A program made the position numbers and the translations under genes. The notes under the pieces are model-generated. The model was not told the DNA's origin. It did not search any database and was given only the letters and a program-made list of their open reading frames with translations. Shown here one piece after another: positions 31,878 to 40,620 of a stretch of 47,447 bases of DNA. The stretch's first letter is position 1. The number at the start of each line of letters is the position of its first letter. Source of the DNA: Planctomycetota bacterium (GTDB taxonomy: Bacteria; Planctomycetota; UBA1135; GCA-002748355); the NCBI GenBank assembly GCA_027021385.1, contig JALUUL010000032.1, positions 1-47,447 of the forward strand. Reading direction: 5' to 3'.

Positions 31878-33062
31878 GTGGGCACCCCCGTCATCGTTTC
31901 TTCCTGCCGAACCCCGCTGGGTCGGTTCCAGGGCGGCCTGTCCTCCCTTCCCGCCGCGAAGCTCGGCGCGCTCGCCGTGAAGGAGGCGGTCTCCCGCGCG
32001 GGCCTCGATCCGGAAGAGGTCGAGGAGGTTCTGATGGGTCTCGTGCTGCAGGCCGGGCAGGGACAGAACCCCGCCCGACAGGCCGCGCTCGGGGCCGGCC
32101 TGCCCGACCGCGTCGCCGCGGTGACGATCAACAAGGTGTGCGGTTCCGGCCTCAAGACGGTCATGTCGGCCGCGCAGGCGATCAAGGCGGGGGACCTGAC
32201 GGCCGCGGTGGCCGGCGGGATGGAGTCGATGTCCCGCGCACCCTACATCCTGCCCGAGGCGAGGAGCGGGCAGCGCTTGGGGCATGGACGCCTCGTCGAT
32301 GCGATGATCCAGGACGGCCTCTGGGACGTCTACAACGACTTCCACATGGGCATGACGGCGGAACTCGTCGCGAAGGAATACGGGGTTTCCCGCGAGGACC
32401 AGGACGCCTACGCGGTGGAATCCCATCGCCGGGCGGCCGAGGCCTGGGAGGCGGGCCGGTTCGCGGCGGAAGTCTTTCCGGTGGAGGTCCCCGGAAGGAA
32501 GGGAAAGGTCACGGTCGTCGACAGGGACGAGGGTCCGCGCGCCGATTGCACGCTGGAGAGCCTCGCGAGGCTGAAGCCGGCCTTCCAGCGCGACGGAGGG
32601 ACCGTGACCGCGGGCAACGCGAGCACGATCAACGACGGGGCCTCGGCTCTGGTCGTCATGGACGAGGAGAAGGCCCGCTCGCTCGGGCTCCGCCCGAAGG
32701 CGCGCATCCTCGGATACGCGACGGGCGGGGTGGCTCCCGAGTGGGTCATGATGGCTCCGGAAGCGGCCTTTGCGAAGCTCTGCGCCTCGACGAAGATGGA
32801 ACTCTCCTCCTTCGACCTGATCGAACTCAATGAGGCCTTCGCGGTGCAGGCCGTCGCGCTGGTCCGCAAGCTCGAACTGGACCCCGAGCGTGTCAACGTG
32901 AACGGAGGGGCCGTGGCGCTCGGACATCCGATCGGTTGTTCGGGGGCCAGGATCCTGACGACGCTCCTGCACGCGATGGAGGAACGGGACGAATCGACCG
33001 GCGCGGCCGCGCTCTGTCTGGGGGGCGGCAACGCCGTGGCCTTGGCCGTGGAGAGGATCTAG
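31878..33062 (+). CDS. Acetyl-CoA acetyltransferase (thiolase)
   Basis: 394 residues, the usual size. Acylation Cys88 is in NKVCGSGLK, and [24 protein letters not shown] and the deprotonating Cys in CLGGGNAVA are intact. It condenses or cleaves acetoacetyl-CoA or 3-ketoacyl-CoA in the cytoplasm. GTG 31878 follows CAGGAG by eight bases. It leads the plus-strand operon of acyl-CoA enzymes and may work with the dehydrogenase next to it in acetoacetyl-CoA/3-hydroxybutyryl-CoA turnover; chain length cannot be told. Confidence 0.92.
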   Translation: MGTPVIVSSCRTPLGRFQGGLSSLPAAKLGALAVKEAVSRAGLDPEEVEEVLMGLVLQAGQGQNPARQAALGAGLPDRVAAVTINKVCGSGLKTVMSAAQAIKAGDLTAAVAGGMESMSRAPYILPEARSGQRLGHGRLVDAMIQDGLWDVYNDFHMGMTAELVAKEYGVSREDQDAYAVESHRRAAEAWEAGRFAAEVFPVEVPGRKGKVTVVDRDEGPRADCTLESLARLKPAFQRDGGTVTAGNASTINDGASALVVMDEEKARSLGLRPKARILGYATGGVAPEWVMMAPEAAFAKLCASTKMELSSFDLIELNEAFAVQAVALVRKLELDPERVNVNGGAVALGHPIGCSGARILTTLLHAMEERDESTGAAALCLGGGNAVALAVERI

Positions 33063-33109
33063 ACCGCGCCCGTTCCGAGCGGCGCATCATCCCCAAGGGA
33101 GAGCGAAAG

Positions 33110-33955
33110 ATGAGCAGGATCACGGTTGTCGGCGGCGGAACGATGGGGAACGGCATCGCCCAGGTCTTCGCGACGAGCGGGGACGAAGTTGTTCTCATCG
33201 ACGTTTCCCCAGAGTGCCTCGACCGGGCCGTCGCCAGGATCGGGAAGAGCCTCGATCGGATCGTCAAGAAGGAGCGGATGACGGCCGAGGAGGCCGAAAC
33301 GGTGAAGAAGCGCATCCGACCGACGACCGAGCTGGAGGAGGCGGCGGGCTCGACCCTGGTGATCGAGGCCGTTCCGGAGAGGCTCGACCTCAAGAGGGAC
33401 CTCCTCAAGCGACTGGACGGGGTCGTGGGGCCGGAGACGATCCTCGCCTCCAATACCTCCTCGATCTCGATCACGGCCCTGGGAGCGGCGACCGGGAGGC
33501 CGGACAAGGTCATCGGCATGCACTTCATGAATCCGGTCCCGGTCATGAAACTCGTCGAGGTCATCCGGGGACAGGACACATCCAAGGAGACGACGGCCGC
33601 GGTCATCGCGGCGGCCGAGGCTCTCGGAAAGGTCGCGATCCCCGCCCAGGACTATCCGGGTTTCGTCAGCAACCGCGTGCTGATGCCGATGATCAACGAG
33701 GCGATCCAGTGCCTGATGGAGGGGGTCGCCGACCGGGAGGGGATCGACGGCATCATGAAACTCGGCATGAACCATCCGATGGGCCCCTTGACCCTCGCCG
33801 ATTTCATCGGCCTGGACGTCTGCCTGCATATCCTCGAGGTCCTGTACGAGGGCTTCGGGGATCCGAAATACCGGCCCTGCGCCCTGCTCAAGAGGATGGT
33901 CGCCGCCGGTCATCTCGGGAGGAAGACGGGCCGGGGCTTCTACGAATACGACTGA
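33110..33955 (+). CDS. 3-hydroxyacyl-CoA (3-hydroxybutyryl-CoA) dehydrogenase
   Basis: 281 residues. The NAD-binding loop GGGTMGNGI (8-16) starts the protein; SNTSSISIT, MHFMNPVPVMKLVEV with the catalytic His, PGFVSNRVLMPMINEA and GMNHPMGPLTLADFIGLD follow. No enoyl-CoA hydratase domain is fused, so it is the short PaaH/HbdA type. It sits 47 bases after the thiolase with AAGGGAG upstream of ATG 33110. A separate enoyl-CoA hydratase is absent from the window. Confidence 0.92.
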   Translation: MSRITVVGGGTMGNGIAQVFATSGDEVVLIDVSPECLDRAVARIGKSLDRIVKKERMTAEEAETVKKRIRPTTELEEAAGSTLVIEAVPERLDLKRDLLKRLDGVVGPETILASNTSSISITALGAATGRPDKVIGMHFMNPVPVMKLVEVIRGQDTSKETTAAVIAAAEALGKVAIPAQDYPGFVSNRVLMPMINEAIQCLMEGVADREGIDGIMKLGMNHPMGPLTLADFIGLDVCLHILEVLYEGFGDPKYRPCALLKRMVAAGHLGRKTGRGFYEYD

Positions 33956-33992
33956 CGACGGAGGGGCGGCGCGGCCGCCGGAGGACGCGAAC

Positions 33993-35132
33993 ATGGTCTC
34001 TTTCACGCTTCAGGAAGACCTGCAGATGCTGCGCGACACCGCGAGGGAATTCGCGGAGAAGGAACTGGTCCCGAACGCCGCGGCCTGGGACGAGGAACGG
34101 CGTTTCCCCCGGGAGGCCGTCATGAAGGCGGCCGAACTCGGCTTTCTCGGCATGTCGATCCCCGAGGAGTACGGCGGCAACCGCATGGGGAACCTGGCGC
34201 TCTGCGTCCTCCTCGAGGAGATCAACAGGGGCTGCGCCTCGACCGGGGTCACGGTCTCCGTGCACAACAGCCTCTTCTGCTCCCCCCTCGTCAAGTTCGG
34301 GACCGAGGAACAGAAACGCCGCTATCTCCCGAAGATGGCGACCGGCGAGACTCTCGGAGCCTACTGTCTCTCGGAGGCCGGCGCCGGGAGCGACGCGGCC
34401 GGGCTCAGCTGCGCGGCCGTCCGCGACGGCGGAGACTGGGTGCTGAACGGCGCCAAGCTCTGGATCACGACCGGTTCCGAGGCCGACGTGTTCATCATCT
34501 TCGCGAGGACCGGGGAGCATCGGACGCGCGGGATCTCCGCCTTCCTCGTCGAAAAGGCCTTCGAGGGATTCGGGGTCGGCAAGAAGGAAGAGAAGCTCGG
34601 GATCCGCGCCTCTCCGACGACCGAGATCCTGCTCCAGGACTGCCGGGTTCCGGGGGAGAACCTTCTCGGAGAGGAGGGGCAGGGATTCAAGATCGCCCTC
34701 GACACCCTCGACGGCGGCCGCCTCGGAATCGCCGCCCAGAGCCTCGGGATCGGCCGGGCCTGTCTCGAGGCCTCGATCCGCTATGCGAAGGAGCGCAAGC
34801 AGTTCGGACGGGAGATCGGGCAGTTCCAGGCCATCCAGTGGAAACTCGCCGACATGGCGACGAACCTCGAAGCCGCCCGGCTCCTGACCTGGAAGGCCGC
34901 GGCGAGGCGAGACGAAGGGCTCCCCTGCACGAAGGAATCGGCGATGGCCAAGCTCGCGGCTTCCAGGACCTGCAACGCCGCGGCGCGCGAGGCCGTGCAG
35001 ATCCACGGGGGAGCGGGCTATACGCGGGAGTTCCCGGTCGAGCGCTACATGAGGGATGCGCGGATCACGGAGATCTACGAGGGGGTGACCGACATCCAGA
35101 GGCTGGTGATCTCCCGGCACCTGATGGCCTGA
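33993..35132 (+). CDS. Acyl-CoA dehydrogenase (short/branched-chain type)
   Basis: 379 residues. FAD-binding LSEAGAGSDAAGL and WITTGSEAD are present. The catalytic base is Glu363 in EIYEGVTDIQRLV. The N- and C-terminal helical bundles have the normal layout (RYAKERKQFGREIGQFQ, AVQIHGGAGYTREFPVER). It forms a 2,3-enoyl-CoA and hands electrons to ETF; no etf genes are in the window. GGAGGA seven bases before ATG 33993. It is followed after 16 bases by the MeaB gene, so likely co-transcribed. Confidence 0.92.
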   Translation: MVSFTLQEDLQMLRDTAREFAEKELVPNAAAWDEERRFPREAVMKAAELGFLGMSIPEEYGGNRMGNLALCVLLEEINRGCASTGVTVSVHNSLFCSPLVKFGTEEQKRRYLPKMATGETLGAYCLSEAGAGSDAAGLSCAAVRDGGDWVLNGAKLWITTGSEADVFIIFARTGEHRTRGISAFLVEKAFEGFGVGKKEEKLGIRASPTTEILLQDCRVPGENLLGEEGQGFKIALDTLDGGRLGIAAQSLGIGRACLEASIRYAKERKQFGREIGQFQAIQWKLADMATNLEAARLLTWKAAARRDEGLPCTKESAMAKLAASRTCNAAAREAVQIHGGAGYTREFPVERYMRDARITEIYEGVTDIQRLVISRHLMA

Positions 35133-35148
35133 GGTCCCGGGGGCTCGG

Positions 35149-36096
35149 ATGGACGTCGCCGCCTTGGCCGAGGGAGTCCGCCGCGGGGAGATCCTGACCC
35201 TGGGCAAGGCCCTCTCCTTCGTCGAGAAGGGGGGGAGGGACGCGGCCGCTCTCCTCGAAGCGCTCGAGGTCGGGGAGGAGGGCCCCCCCCGCATCGGGAT
35301 CGCCGGACCCCCCGGCGCGGGGAAATCGACCCTGGCCTCGGGGCTCGTCCGCGCGTTCCGTGCGAGGGGCGAGCGGGTCGCCCTGCTCGCCGTGGACCCG
35401 AGCAGCCCGTTCAGCGGCGGGGCGCTCCTCGGGGACCGGATCCGCCTGAGCGGCCAGTTCGAGGACGAGGGGGTCTTCATCCGTTCGGTCGCGACCCGGG
35501 GGGCGGCGGGAGGCCTTTCCCCCGCCGTCGCGGACATGGCCGAGGTCTGCGCCGCCGCGGGATTCGACCGCATCCTGATCGAGACGGTCGGGATCGGGCA
35601 GGCGGAACTCGAGGTCATGCGAGTCGCCGACCTCGTTCTCCTCGTCCTCCAGCCCGGCGCCGGGGACGGCGTCCAGGCGATGAAGGCCGGAATCCTCGAG
35701 ATCGCCGACCTGATCGCCTGCAACAAGGCGGACCTTCCGGGGATCGAGGCTCTCGAGAGCCAGATGCGGGAGATGCTCGACCTCAGGGCCCGGGAGGTCG
35801 GGCGCCGCCCCCTTCTGCTGCGCACCACGGCCCGGAGCGCCGAGGGGATCGAGGACCTCGCCGCCGCGATCGAGGCCCGCTGGCGGGAGATCGGGGAGGA
35901 GGAGAGGAAACGCAGGCGCGAGGAGCGCTGGGTCTTCCTCGTCCGCTCGCGCGTCCTGGACCTCGTCCGGGAAGCCCTGGACGCCGAGGATCTCCAGGCC
36001 GAGCCCGGGACGGTTCCCGCCCTCAGGGCCCGGAGTTTCCTGCGTTCCCTCGCGGCTCGTTGGGACGGGTCCCTGGAATCCGGGGAGGGGTCATGA
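35149..36096 (+). CDS. meaB: MeaB/ArgK-type G-protein chaperone of B12 mutase
   Basis: 315 residues. Walker A is GPPGAGKST (53-61), followed by DPSSPFSGGALLGDRIR, ETVGIGQAE and the specificity motif NKAD. The C-terminal third is helical and charged. MeaB family GTPases protect and reactivate adenosylcobalamin mutases. The stop overlaps the start of the mutase B12 subunit by ATGA, which fits that role exactly. ATG 35149 follows the dehydrogenase by 16 bases; no strong Shine-Dalgarno. Confidence 0.92.
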   Translation: MDVAALAEGVRRGEILTLGKALSFVEKGGRDAAALLEALEVGEEGPPRIGIAGPPGAGKSTLASGLVRAFRARGERVALLAVDPSSPFSGGALLGDRIRLSGQFEDEGVFIRSVATRGAAGGLSPAVADMAEVCAAAGFDRILIETVGIGQAELEVMRVADLVLLVLQPGAGDGVQAMKAGILEIADLIACNKADLPGIEALESQMREMLDLRAREVGRRPLLLRTTARSAEGIEDLAAAIEARWREIGEEERKRRREERWVFLVRSRVLDLVREALDAEDLQAEPGTVPALRARSFLRSLAARWDGSLESGEGS

Positions 36097-36503
36097 AGCG
36101 CGGGAGGGTCCGTGTCCTGATCGCGAAGCCCGGACTCGACGGGCACGATCGAGGGGCGAAGGTCGTGGCCTCGGCCCTCAGGGACCGGGGGATGGAGGTT
36201 ATCTACACGGGGCTCCACCAGACCCCGGAAGTCATCGTCCGGGCCGCGGTCCAGGAGGATGTCGACGTCGTCGGGCTGTCCCTGCACTCCGGTTCGCACA
36301 TGGACCTCTTCCCGGAGGTCCGGCGCCTCCTCCTCGAGGCGGGCATGGAGAAGGTCCTCTTGATCGGAGGGGGCATCATCCCCGACGAGGACCGGGAGGT
36401 CCTCGAGGCCCGGGGCTTCGCCCGGATCTTCGGTCCGGGGACGCCGACCGGGGAGATCGCGGATTTCATCGAGAAACATCTGGGCGGGGAATCGAAGACA
36501 TGA
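36093..36503 (+). CDS. Cobalamin-binding subunit of methylmalonyl-CoA-type mutase
   Basis: 136 residues, only the B12-binding domain: IAKPGLDGHDRGAKVVA contains the DxHxxG motif (Asp16, His18, Gly21), then GLSLHSGSH and LIGGGIIP for the nucleotide tail. The family binds adenosylcobalamin base-off and works with a separate TIM-barrel subunit. That large subunit is not in the window, so the reaction (methylmalonyl-, isobutyryl- or ethylmalonyl-CoA) cannot be named. It overlaps meaB by ATGA, and GGGGAGGGG upstream is its ribosome site. Confidence 0.92.
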   Translation: MKRGRVRVLIAKPGLDGHDRGAKVVASALRDRGMEVIYTGLHQTPEVIVRAAVQEDVDVVGLSLHSGSHMDLFPEVRRLLLEAGMEKVLLIGGGIIPDEDREVLEARGFARIFGPGTPTGEIADFIEKHLGGESKT

Positions 36504-36550
36504 GGGCTCGGAACGGGAATCCGGGCGCCCCGCCCCCTTGCTGGTTCGAG

Positions 36551-36579
36551 GGTCCGAGGAACGCTAGCCTCCTCGGTCC
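36551..36579. promoter_or_regulatory. Inverted repeat around a -10-like TAGCCT
   Basis: GGTCCGAGGA and TCCTCGGTCC form 9 of 10 pairs around a nine-base centre that contains TAGCCT (36565-36570). It sits 43 bases before ATG 36622. It could be an operator over the promoter of the second acyl-CoA dehydrogenase, or a terminator of the meaB operon. Confidence 0.35.
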
Positions 36580-36621
36580 CCCGCGTAGGACCGGGTCCCC
36601 TGCATCAGGAGCGAAACCCCG

Positions 36622-37791
36622 ATGAACGGCGAAGAGTGGACGAATTTCAGGCTGACGGAAGAGCAGGAGATGATCCGTGACACCGCGAGGAAGTTCGCGG
36701 AGGAGCAGCTCCTCCCCCAGGCGGTCGACATCGATCTCGAGGCGAGGTTCCCCGCCGAGACCTTTCGGCAGATGGCCGAACTCGGTTTTCTCGGTCTGCC
36801 GATCTCGGAGGAGATGGGCGGGGCCGGGATGGGCTACTTCGCATACTGCCTCGCTCTCGAGGAGATCGCGAAGGTCTGCGCCTCGACCGCGCTTGGACTC
36901 GAGGCCCATATCAGCCTCTGCACCTACCTGATCGACTCGTTCGCCTCGGAGGAGCAGAGGCGGAAGTACGTTCCCGATCTCGCCTCGGGAGAGAAGCTCG
37001 GGTCCTTCGGCCTGACCGAACCCGAGGCGGGCAGCGACGCGGGGGGAACCCGGACGGTCGCGAGGAGGGACGGGGATTCCTATGTCATCGACGGCCGCAA
37101 GGCCTTCATCACGAACGCGAACCATGCGGGAACCTTCGTGATCACCGCGCGGACCGATTCGGAGAGCTCCACCGGAACGAAGGGGATCTCGGCCTTCATC
37201 GTCGAGAGGGACACCCCCGGTTTCCATATCGAGAAAGGGGAGACGAAGCTCGGCATGCGGGGCTCGGACTGGGCGAACCTGGTCTTCGAGGGCATGAGGG
37301 TCCCGGTCGAGAACCGGATCGGCGGGGAGGGGGAGGGGTTCCAGTTCTTCATGAAGACCCTCGACGCGGGAAGGGTCGCGATCGGAGCCCTCGCGCTGGG
37401 AATCGCCGAGGGAGCCTATGAACGGGCCCTCCGCTACGCGCAGGAGCGCATGGCCTTCGGGAAGCCCCTGGCGAAACAGCAGGCCGTGGCCTTCAAGCTC
37501 GCGGAAATGGCGACGAGGATCGAGTGCGCCCGTCACCTCGTCTATCACGGTTGCAGGCTCAAGGACCAGGGCGTGGAGGCCTTCGCGAAGGAGGCGGCGA
37601 TGGCCAAGGTCGTGGCTTCCGAGGCGGCGACCTTCTGCGCGGACGAGGCGATCCAGATCCACGGCGGATACGGTTACACCGCCGAATACCACGTCGAGCG
37701 GATGTATCGCGATGCGAAGCTCTGCGAGATCGGGGAAGGGACGAGCGAGATCTGCCGGCTCGTGATCTCCCGGCGTATCCTCGCGGACTGA
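36622..37791 (+). CDS. Acyl-CoA dehydrogenase (second)
   Basis: 389 residues. FGLTEPEAGSDAGG and ITNANHAGTFVITAR match the FAD site, and the catalytic Glu372 lies in CEIGEGTSEICRLV. It differs from the first dehydrogenase in the N-terminal and binding-pocket regions, so it should use another acyl chain; the GEGTSEI motif is typical of short- and medium-chain members. It is separated from the mutase subunit by 118 bases with an inverted repeat. AGGAG lies ten bases before ATG 36622. Confidence 0.91.
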   Translation: MNGEEWTNFRLTEEQEMIRDTARKFAEEQLLPQAVDIDLEARFPAETFRQMAELGFLGLPISEEMGGAGMGYFAYCLALEEIAKVCASTALGLEAHISLCTYLIDSFASEEQRRKYVPDLASGEKLGSFGLTEPEAGSDAGGTRTVARRDGDSYVIDGRKAFITNANHAGTFVITARTDSESSTGTKGISAFIVERDTPGFHIEKGETKLGMRGSDWANLVFEGMRVPVENRIGGEGEGFQFFMKTLDAGRVAIGALALGIAEGAYERALRYAQERMAFGKPLAKQQAVAFKLAEMATRIECARHLVYHGCRLKDQGVEAFAKEAAMAKVVASEAATFCADEAIQIHGGYGYTAEYHVERMYRDAKLCEIGEGTSEICRLVISRRILAD

Positions 37792-37803
37792 AGTCCGCCC
37801 GGC

Positions 37804-38646
37804 ATGGATCTCGGAGGTTCGGATGTCCCCCGCTTGCCCGAGGGCTGGGACAAGGGGCCCCCTCCTCCGCTCGATCTGGGGGGGATCCGGGTCCATGAAC
37901 TCGACGGAGGGAGCCTCCGCTTCTGGCTCCCGACCCGCCGCGGCGTCCCGGAAATCAGGCTCCGAATCCGCCCTGCTCTCCTCGTGGGGTCGGAGGGGGC
38001 CTGTCTGATCGATCCGGGCTTCGGTCCGGCGGATCCGAGACGCAGGGAGAAGTTCGCTCTCGAGGATCCGAACGAGCCGATCGAGGCGCAGTGCCGGAGG
38101 ATTCTCGGGGGGGACCCCGCCGTCGTCGCGGCGACGCATCTCCACTTCGACCACGCCTGCGGTCTCCTGGCGGCGGAGGCGAAGGGCGGGGAGGCGCTCC
38201 GTTTCCCGGAGGCGGAGATCCTCCTCCACCGGATCGAGTGGGAGACCGGCCTGCGGAGCGGGAGGGGCGGAAGACTCGCCCACCGTCTCGAAGCCGCCCT
38301 CGAAAGGGGCGGCGGGAGGATGCGGCTGTTGGAGGGGGAGACCGGGGAGGTCTGGCCGGGACTCGATTTCCGCCTGCGTCCGGGGCACACGGAGGGCCTC
38401 CTCGTCTTCCGCGCGGCGGGGGACCGCCTCTCGTGCCGTTTCCCCTCGGATCTCTGTCCGACGCGCGCCTTCCTCTCGCCCCGGGGCGATCCGCGTTCGG
38501 ATGGGGACGAGGAGCGGGCCCTGGCGTCGAGGAAGGCCCTGTCCGAGGAAATGGAGGCCGCGGGGGGCCTCATGTGGCTCTACCATGACCCGGATCTCCC
38601 CTGGATCCGCCGCCTTCAGGCGACCGGCCGGGGGAACGGAGACTGA
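37804..38646 (+). CDS. Metallo-beta-lactamase fold hydrolase
   Basis: 280 residues. THLHFDHA (111-118) is the HxHxDH metal motif; PGHTEG supplies a further His, SDLCPT the bridging Asp and YHDP a last His. The fold hydrolyses esters, thioesters, lactones or nucleic acids. Beside acyl-CoA genes a thioesterase or glyoxalase-like role is plausible but not shown. No Shine-Dalgarno is obvious; the start is 12 bases after the dehydrogenase stop, so it is likely in the same transcript. Confidence 0.85.
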   Translation: MDLGGSDVPRLPEGWDKGPPPPLDLGGIRVHELDGGSLRFWLPTRRGVPEIRLRIRPALLVGSEGACLIDPGFGPADPRRREKFALEDPNEPIEAQCRRILGGDPAVVAATHLHFDHACGLLAAEAKGGEALRFPEAEILLHRIEWETGLRSGRGGRLAHRLEAALERGGGRMRLLEGETGEVWPGLDFRLRPGHTEGLLVFRAAGDRLSCRFPSDLCPTRAFLSPRGDPRSDGDEERALASRKALSEEMEAAGGLMWLYHDPDLPWIRRLQATGRGNGD

Positions 38647-38659
38647 TCCGGAGCGGGTT

Positions 38660-38697
38660 CCGCCGGAAGCGGGGGCTCCGTCCCCCGCTCCCGGCGG
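38660..38697. terminator. Long GC hairpin between MBL and Nudix genes
   Basis: Outer CCGCCGG/CCGGCGG (7 pairs) and inner AGCGGGGG/CCCCCGCT (8 pairs) are separated by a single A-C mismatch; the loop is CTCCGT. It begins 13 bases after the MBL stop and ends 28 bases before the Nudix TTG. No T-tract. GGTTCCG (38656-38662) and CGGAACC (38703-38709) could form a competing outer stem. Confidence 0.45.
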
Positions 38698-38725
38698 CGG
38701 ACCGGAACCGGGGCTAGGAGGCGTC

Positions 38726-39292
38726 TTGGAAGAGGACCTGATCTTCGAACGGATCTCGAGCGAGGTCCTCGTCGACCATCCCTGGCACCGCTACCGGCGC
38801 GACCGCTACCGCCTCCGGGACGGCGCGGTCGGGGACTACTACTACATCGACATCCCGGGCTCCTGCGGGATCATCCCCCTCTTCGAGGACGGGACGACGA
38901 TGCTCCTCCGCGTCGAGCGCTATCTCCTGGGGCGGCATCTCTGGGAGTTTCCGATCGGGGGGATGGGGGAGGGGGAGGACCCCCGGGAGGTCGCGGAGAA
39001 GGAACTGGCCGAGGAGGCCGGGCTCGAGGCGGAACGCTGGACCTTCCTCGGGAGTTTTGCCCCCTACAAGGGGGCCTCGAACGAACGCTGCCGCTTCTTC
39101 CTGGCCGAGGGGCTGCGCTCCGTCCGGAGGGCGCCCGAGCCCAGCGAGAGGATTCGGGTCGAACGGGTCCCTCTCCAGGAGGCTTTCCGCAGGTTGCTCG
39201 AACAGGAGCTTCCCGACGGACAGTCCCTCTGCGGATGGCTTCTCCTCCAGCGATACCTCGGGGGAGGGAGGTCGCCCGGCGATCCTGCTTGA
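38726..39292 (+). CDS. Nudix hydrolase
   Basis: 188 residues from TTG 38726, which follows AGGAGG by four bases; no better ATG exists. The Nudix box runs G78-x5-E84-x7-K-E-L-A-E-E-A-G-L; the usual Arg is Lys92 and the metal-binding glutamates are kept. The preceding beta-strand part (LLRVERYLLGRHLWEFPIGG) resembles ADP-ribose pyrophosphatases. It would clean up ADP-sugars or related nucleotides. It stands after a strong hairpin and before the YihY gene. Confidence 0.87.
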   Translation: MEEDLIFERISSEVLVDHPWHRYRRDRYRLRDGAVGDYYYIDIPGSCGIIPLFEDGTTMLLRVERYLLGRHLWEFPIGGMGEGEDPREVAEKELAEEAGLEAERWTFLGSFAPYKGASNERCRFFLAEGLRSVRRAPEPSERIRVERVPLQEAFRRLLEQELPDGQSLCGWLLLQRYLGGGRSPGDPA

Positions 39293-39318
39293 ACCACCCG
39301 CGGGGGGGCCGATAGTAC
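39289..39318 (+). promoter_or_regulatory. Promoter TTGAAC-18-TAGTAC for the YihY gene
   Basis: TTGAAC (39289-39294) overlaps the Nudix stop; after 18 bases comes TAGTAC (39313-39318). Leader to ATG 39373 is about 48 bases. Confidence 0.45.
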
Positions 39319-39372
39319 CGCTCCTCGGCGGAACGGGAGGGGAAGGTTCCCCGCGCGCCGCCGCCCTCCGAC

Positions 39373-40620
39373 ATGCGGGGAATCTGGAAAGTCCGCCTCT
39401 CCGAACTGGGTCCGGCCCGGCGCTCCCTGGTCGCCGGAGCCCGGATCCTGGTCGCGAGCCTCCACGGACTCCAGGCGAACCAGGGGAGCCTGCGGGCCGC
39501 GGGGCTCACCTATCTGACTCTGATGGCCCTGGTCCCGATGCTCGCGGTCGTCTTCGCGATCGCGAACGGCTTCGCGATCGAGAGCAACCTCCGGGAGGCC
39601 CTGCAACAGGCCCTGCGGGACTATCCGAAGGGCTTCCAGGATTTCCTCGCCCGGGCCCTGGCCCTCGTCGAGCGGATCGATTTCAAGGCGCTCGGCCTGC
39701 TCGGATCCCTGGCCCTCGTCTCCCTCGTGCTCTCGGTCATGGGGCGGGTCGAACAAGCCCTGAACCTGACCTGGAAGGCCCGGCGCCGGAGAAACCTCGC
39801 GCGGCGCTACGCGGACTACCTCGCCTTCCTCCTCCTGATTCCCGGGCTCGTGCTTCTCGCGACCGGTCTGAACACGGCCTTCCAACTCGAGGGGAGGATC
39901 GCCTCGCTCGAGGACAGCCTGCCCTGGCTCGCCTGGACCCTGCGGTCGGGACTGCGGTTCCTACCCGTCCTCCTGCTCTGCTCGGCGGCGACCCTGCTCT
40001 ACAAGATCGTTCCGAACGTCCAGGTCCGATGGCCGCCGGCCCTGGCTTCGGGGATCCTGACCGGCTTCCTCTGGATCGGGGCCCAGTGGGTCTTCCTCCG
40101 CTTCCAGATCGGGCTCGCGCAGATGAACGCGATCTACGGTTCCCTGGCCTTCCTCCCCCTGCTCCTGTTCTACCTCTACAGCTCCTGGACGATCGTCCTC
40201 TGGGGGGGCGAACTCTGCTTCGCCCTCCAGCACCTCGACCAGTTGACGGCTCCGGGGTCGGAGCGCCCGTGGACGCCGGCGCGCCGCCGCCGGTACGGCT
40301 ACCTCCTCGCACGGGAGGCGATGGAGGCCTTCGCCAGGGGGCAGGTCCTGTCCCTCGGCGTCTTCGCGGGGAGGACCGGGCTGCCCAGGGACCGGGTCGA
40401 CGACCTCGTGAAGACGCTGTCGCGCGCGGGGGTCCTGCGGCGGGTGCGTTTCGGGGACTCGGTCGTCCCCGCGCTTCCTCCCGGGAAGCTGGCCGTCGGA
40501 AAACTCTTCGCGGCCCTCGACGGGGAGGATGATGCCGGCGGGCGGGGTTGGTCCGAGGAAGAGGAGGCGCGGCTGGTGCGGCTGAAGGCCGCCGCCGCGC
40601 GGGAGGAGGGCTTCCTTTGA
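39373..40620 (+). CDS. YihY/BrkB family inner-membrane protein
   Basis: 415 residues. About six membrane helices between 40 and 285 carry family blocks: LTYLTLMALVPMLAVVF, VMGRVEQALNLTW, LYKIVPNVQVRWPPALASG and SLAFLPLLLFYLYSSWTIVLWGGE. A cytosolic C-terminal winged-helix-like segment (AREAMEAFARGQ, GLPRDRVDDLVKTLSRAGVL) follows. The family (sometimes called ribonuclease BN by old error) has no proven activity. ATG 39373 lacks a near Shine-Dalgarno. Its stop overlaps the TTG start of the next gene. Confidence 0.88.
   Translation: MRGIWKVRLSELGPARRSLVAGARILVASLHGLQANQGSLRAAGLTYLTLMALVPMLAVVFAIANGFAIESNLREALQQALRDYPKGFQDFLARALALVERIDFKALGLLGSLALVSLVLSVMGRVEQALNLTWKARRRRNLARRYADYLAFLLLIPGLVLLATGLNTAFQLEGRIASLEDSLPWLAWTLRSGLRFLPVLLLCSAATLLYKIVPNVQVRWPPALASGILTGFLWIGAQWVFLRFQIGLAQMNAIYGSLAFLPLLLFYLYSSWTIVLWGGELCFALQHLDQLTAPGSERPWTPARRRRYGYLLAREAMEAFARGQVLSLGVFAGRTGLPRDRVDDLVKTLSRAGVLRRVRFGDSVVPALPPGKLAVGKLFAALDGEDDAGGRGWSEEEEARLVRLKAAAAREEGFL

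Noticed and set aside
33888..36479. 863-residue open frame on the minus strand opposite the acyl-CoA genes
   Set aside because: Low-complexity composition and no family features; the plus strand carries four recognised genes over the same span.
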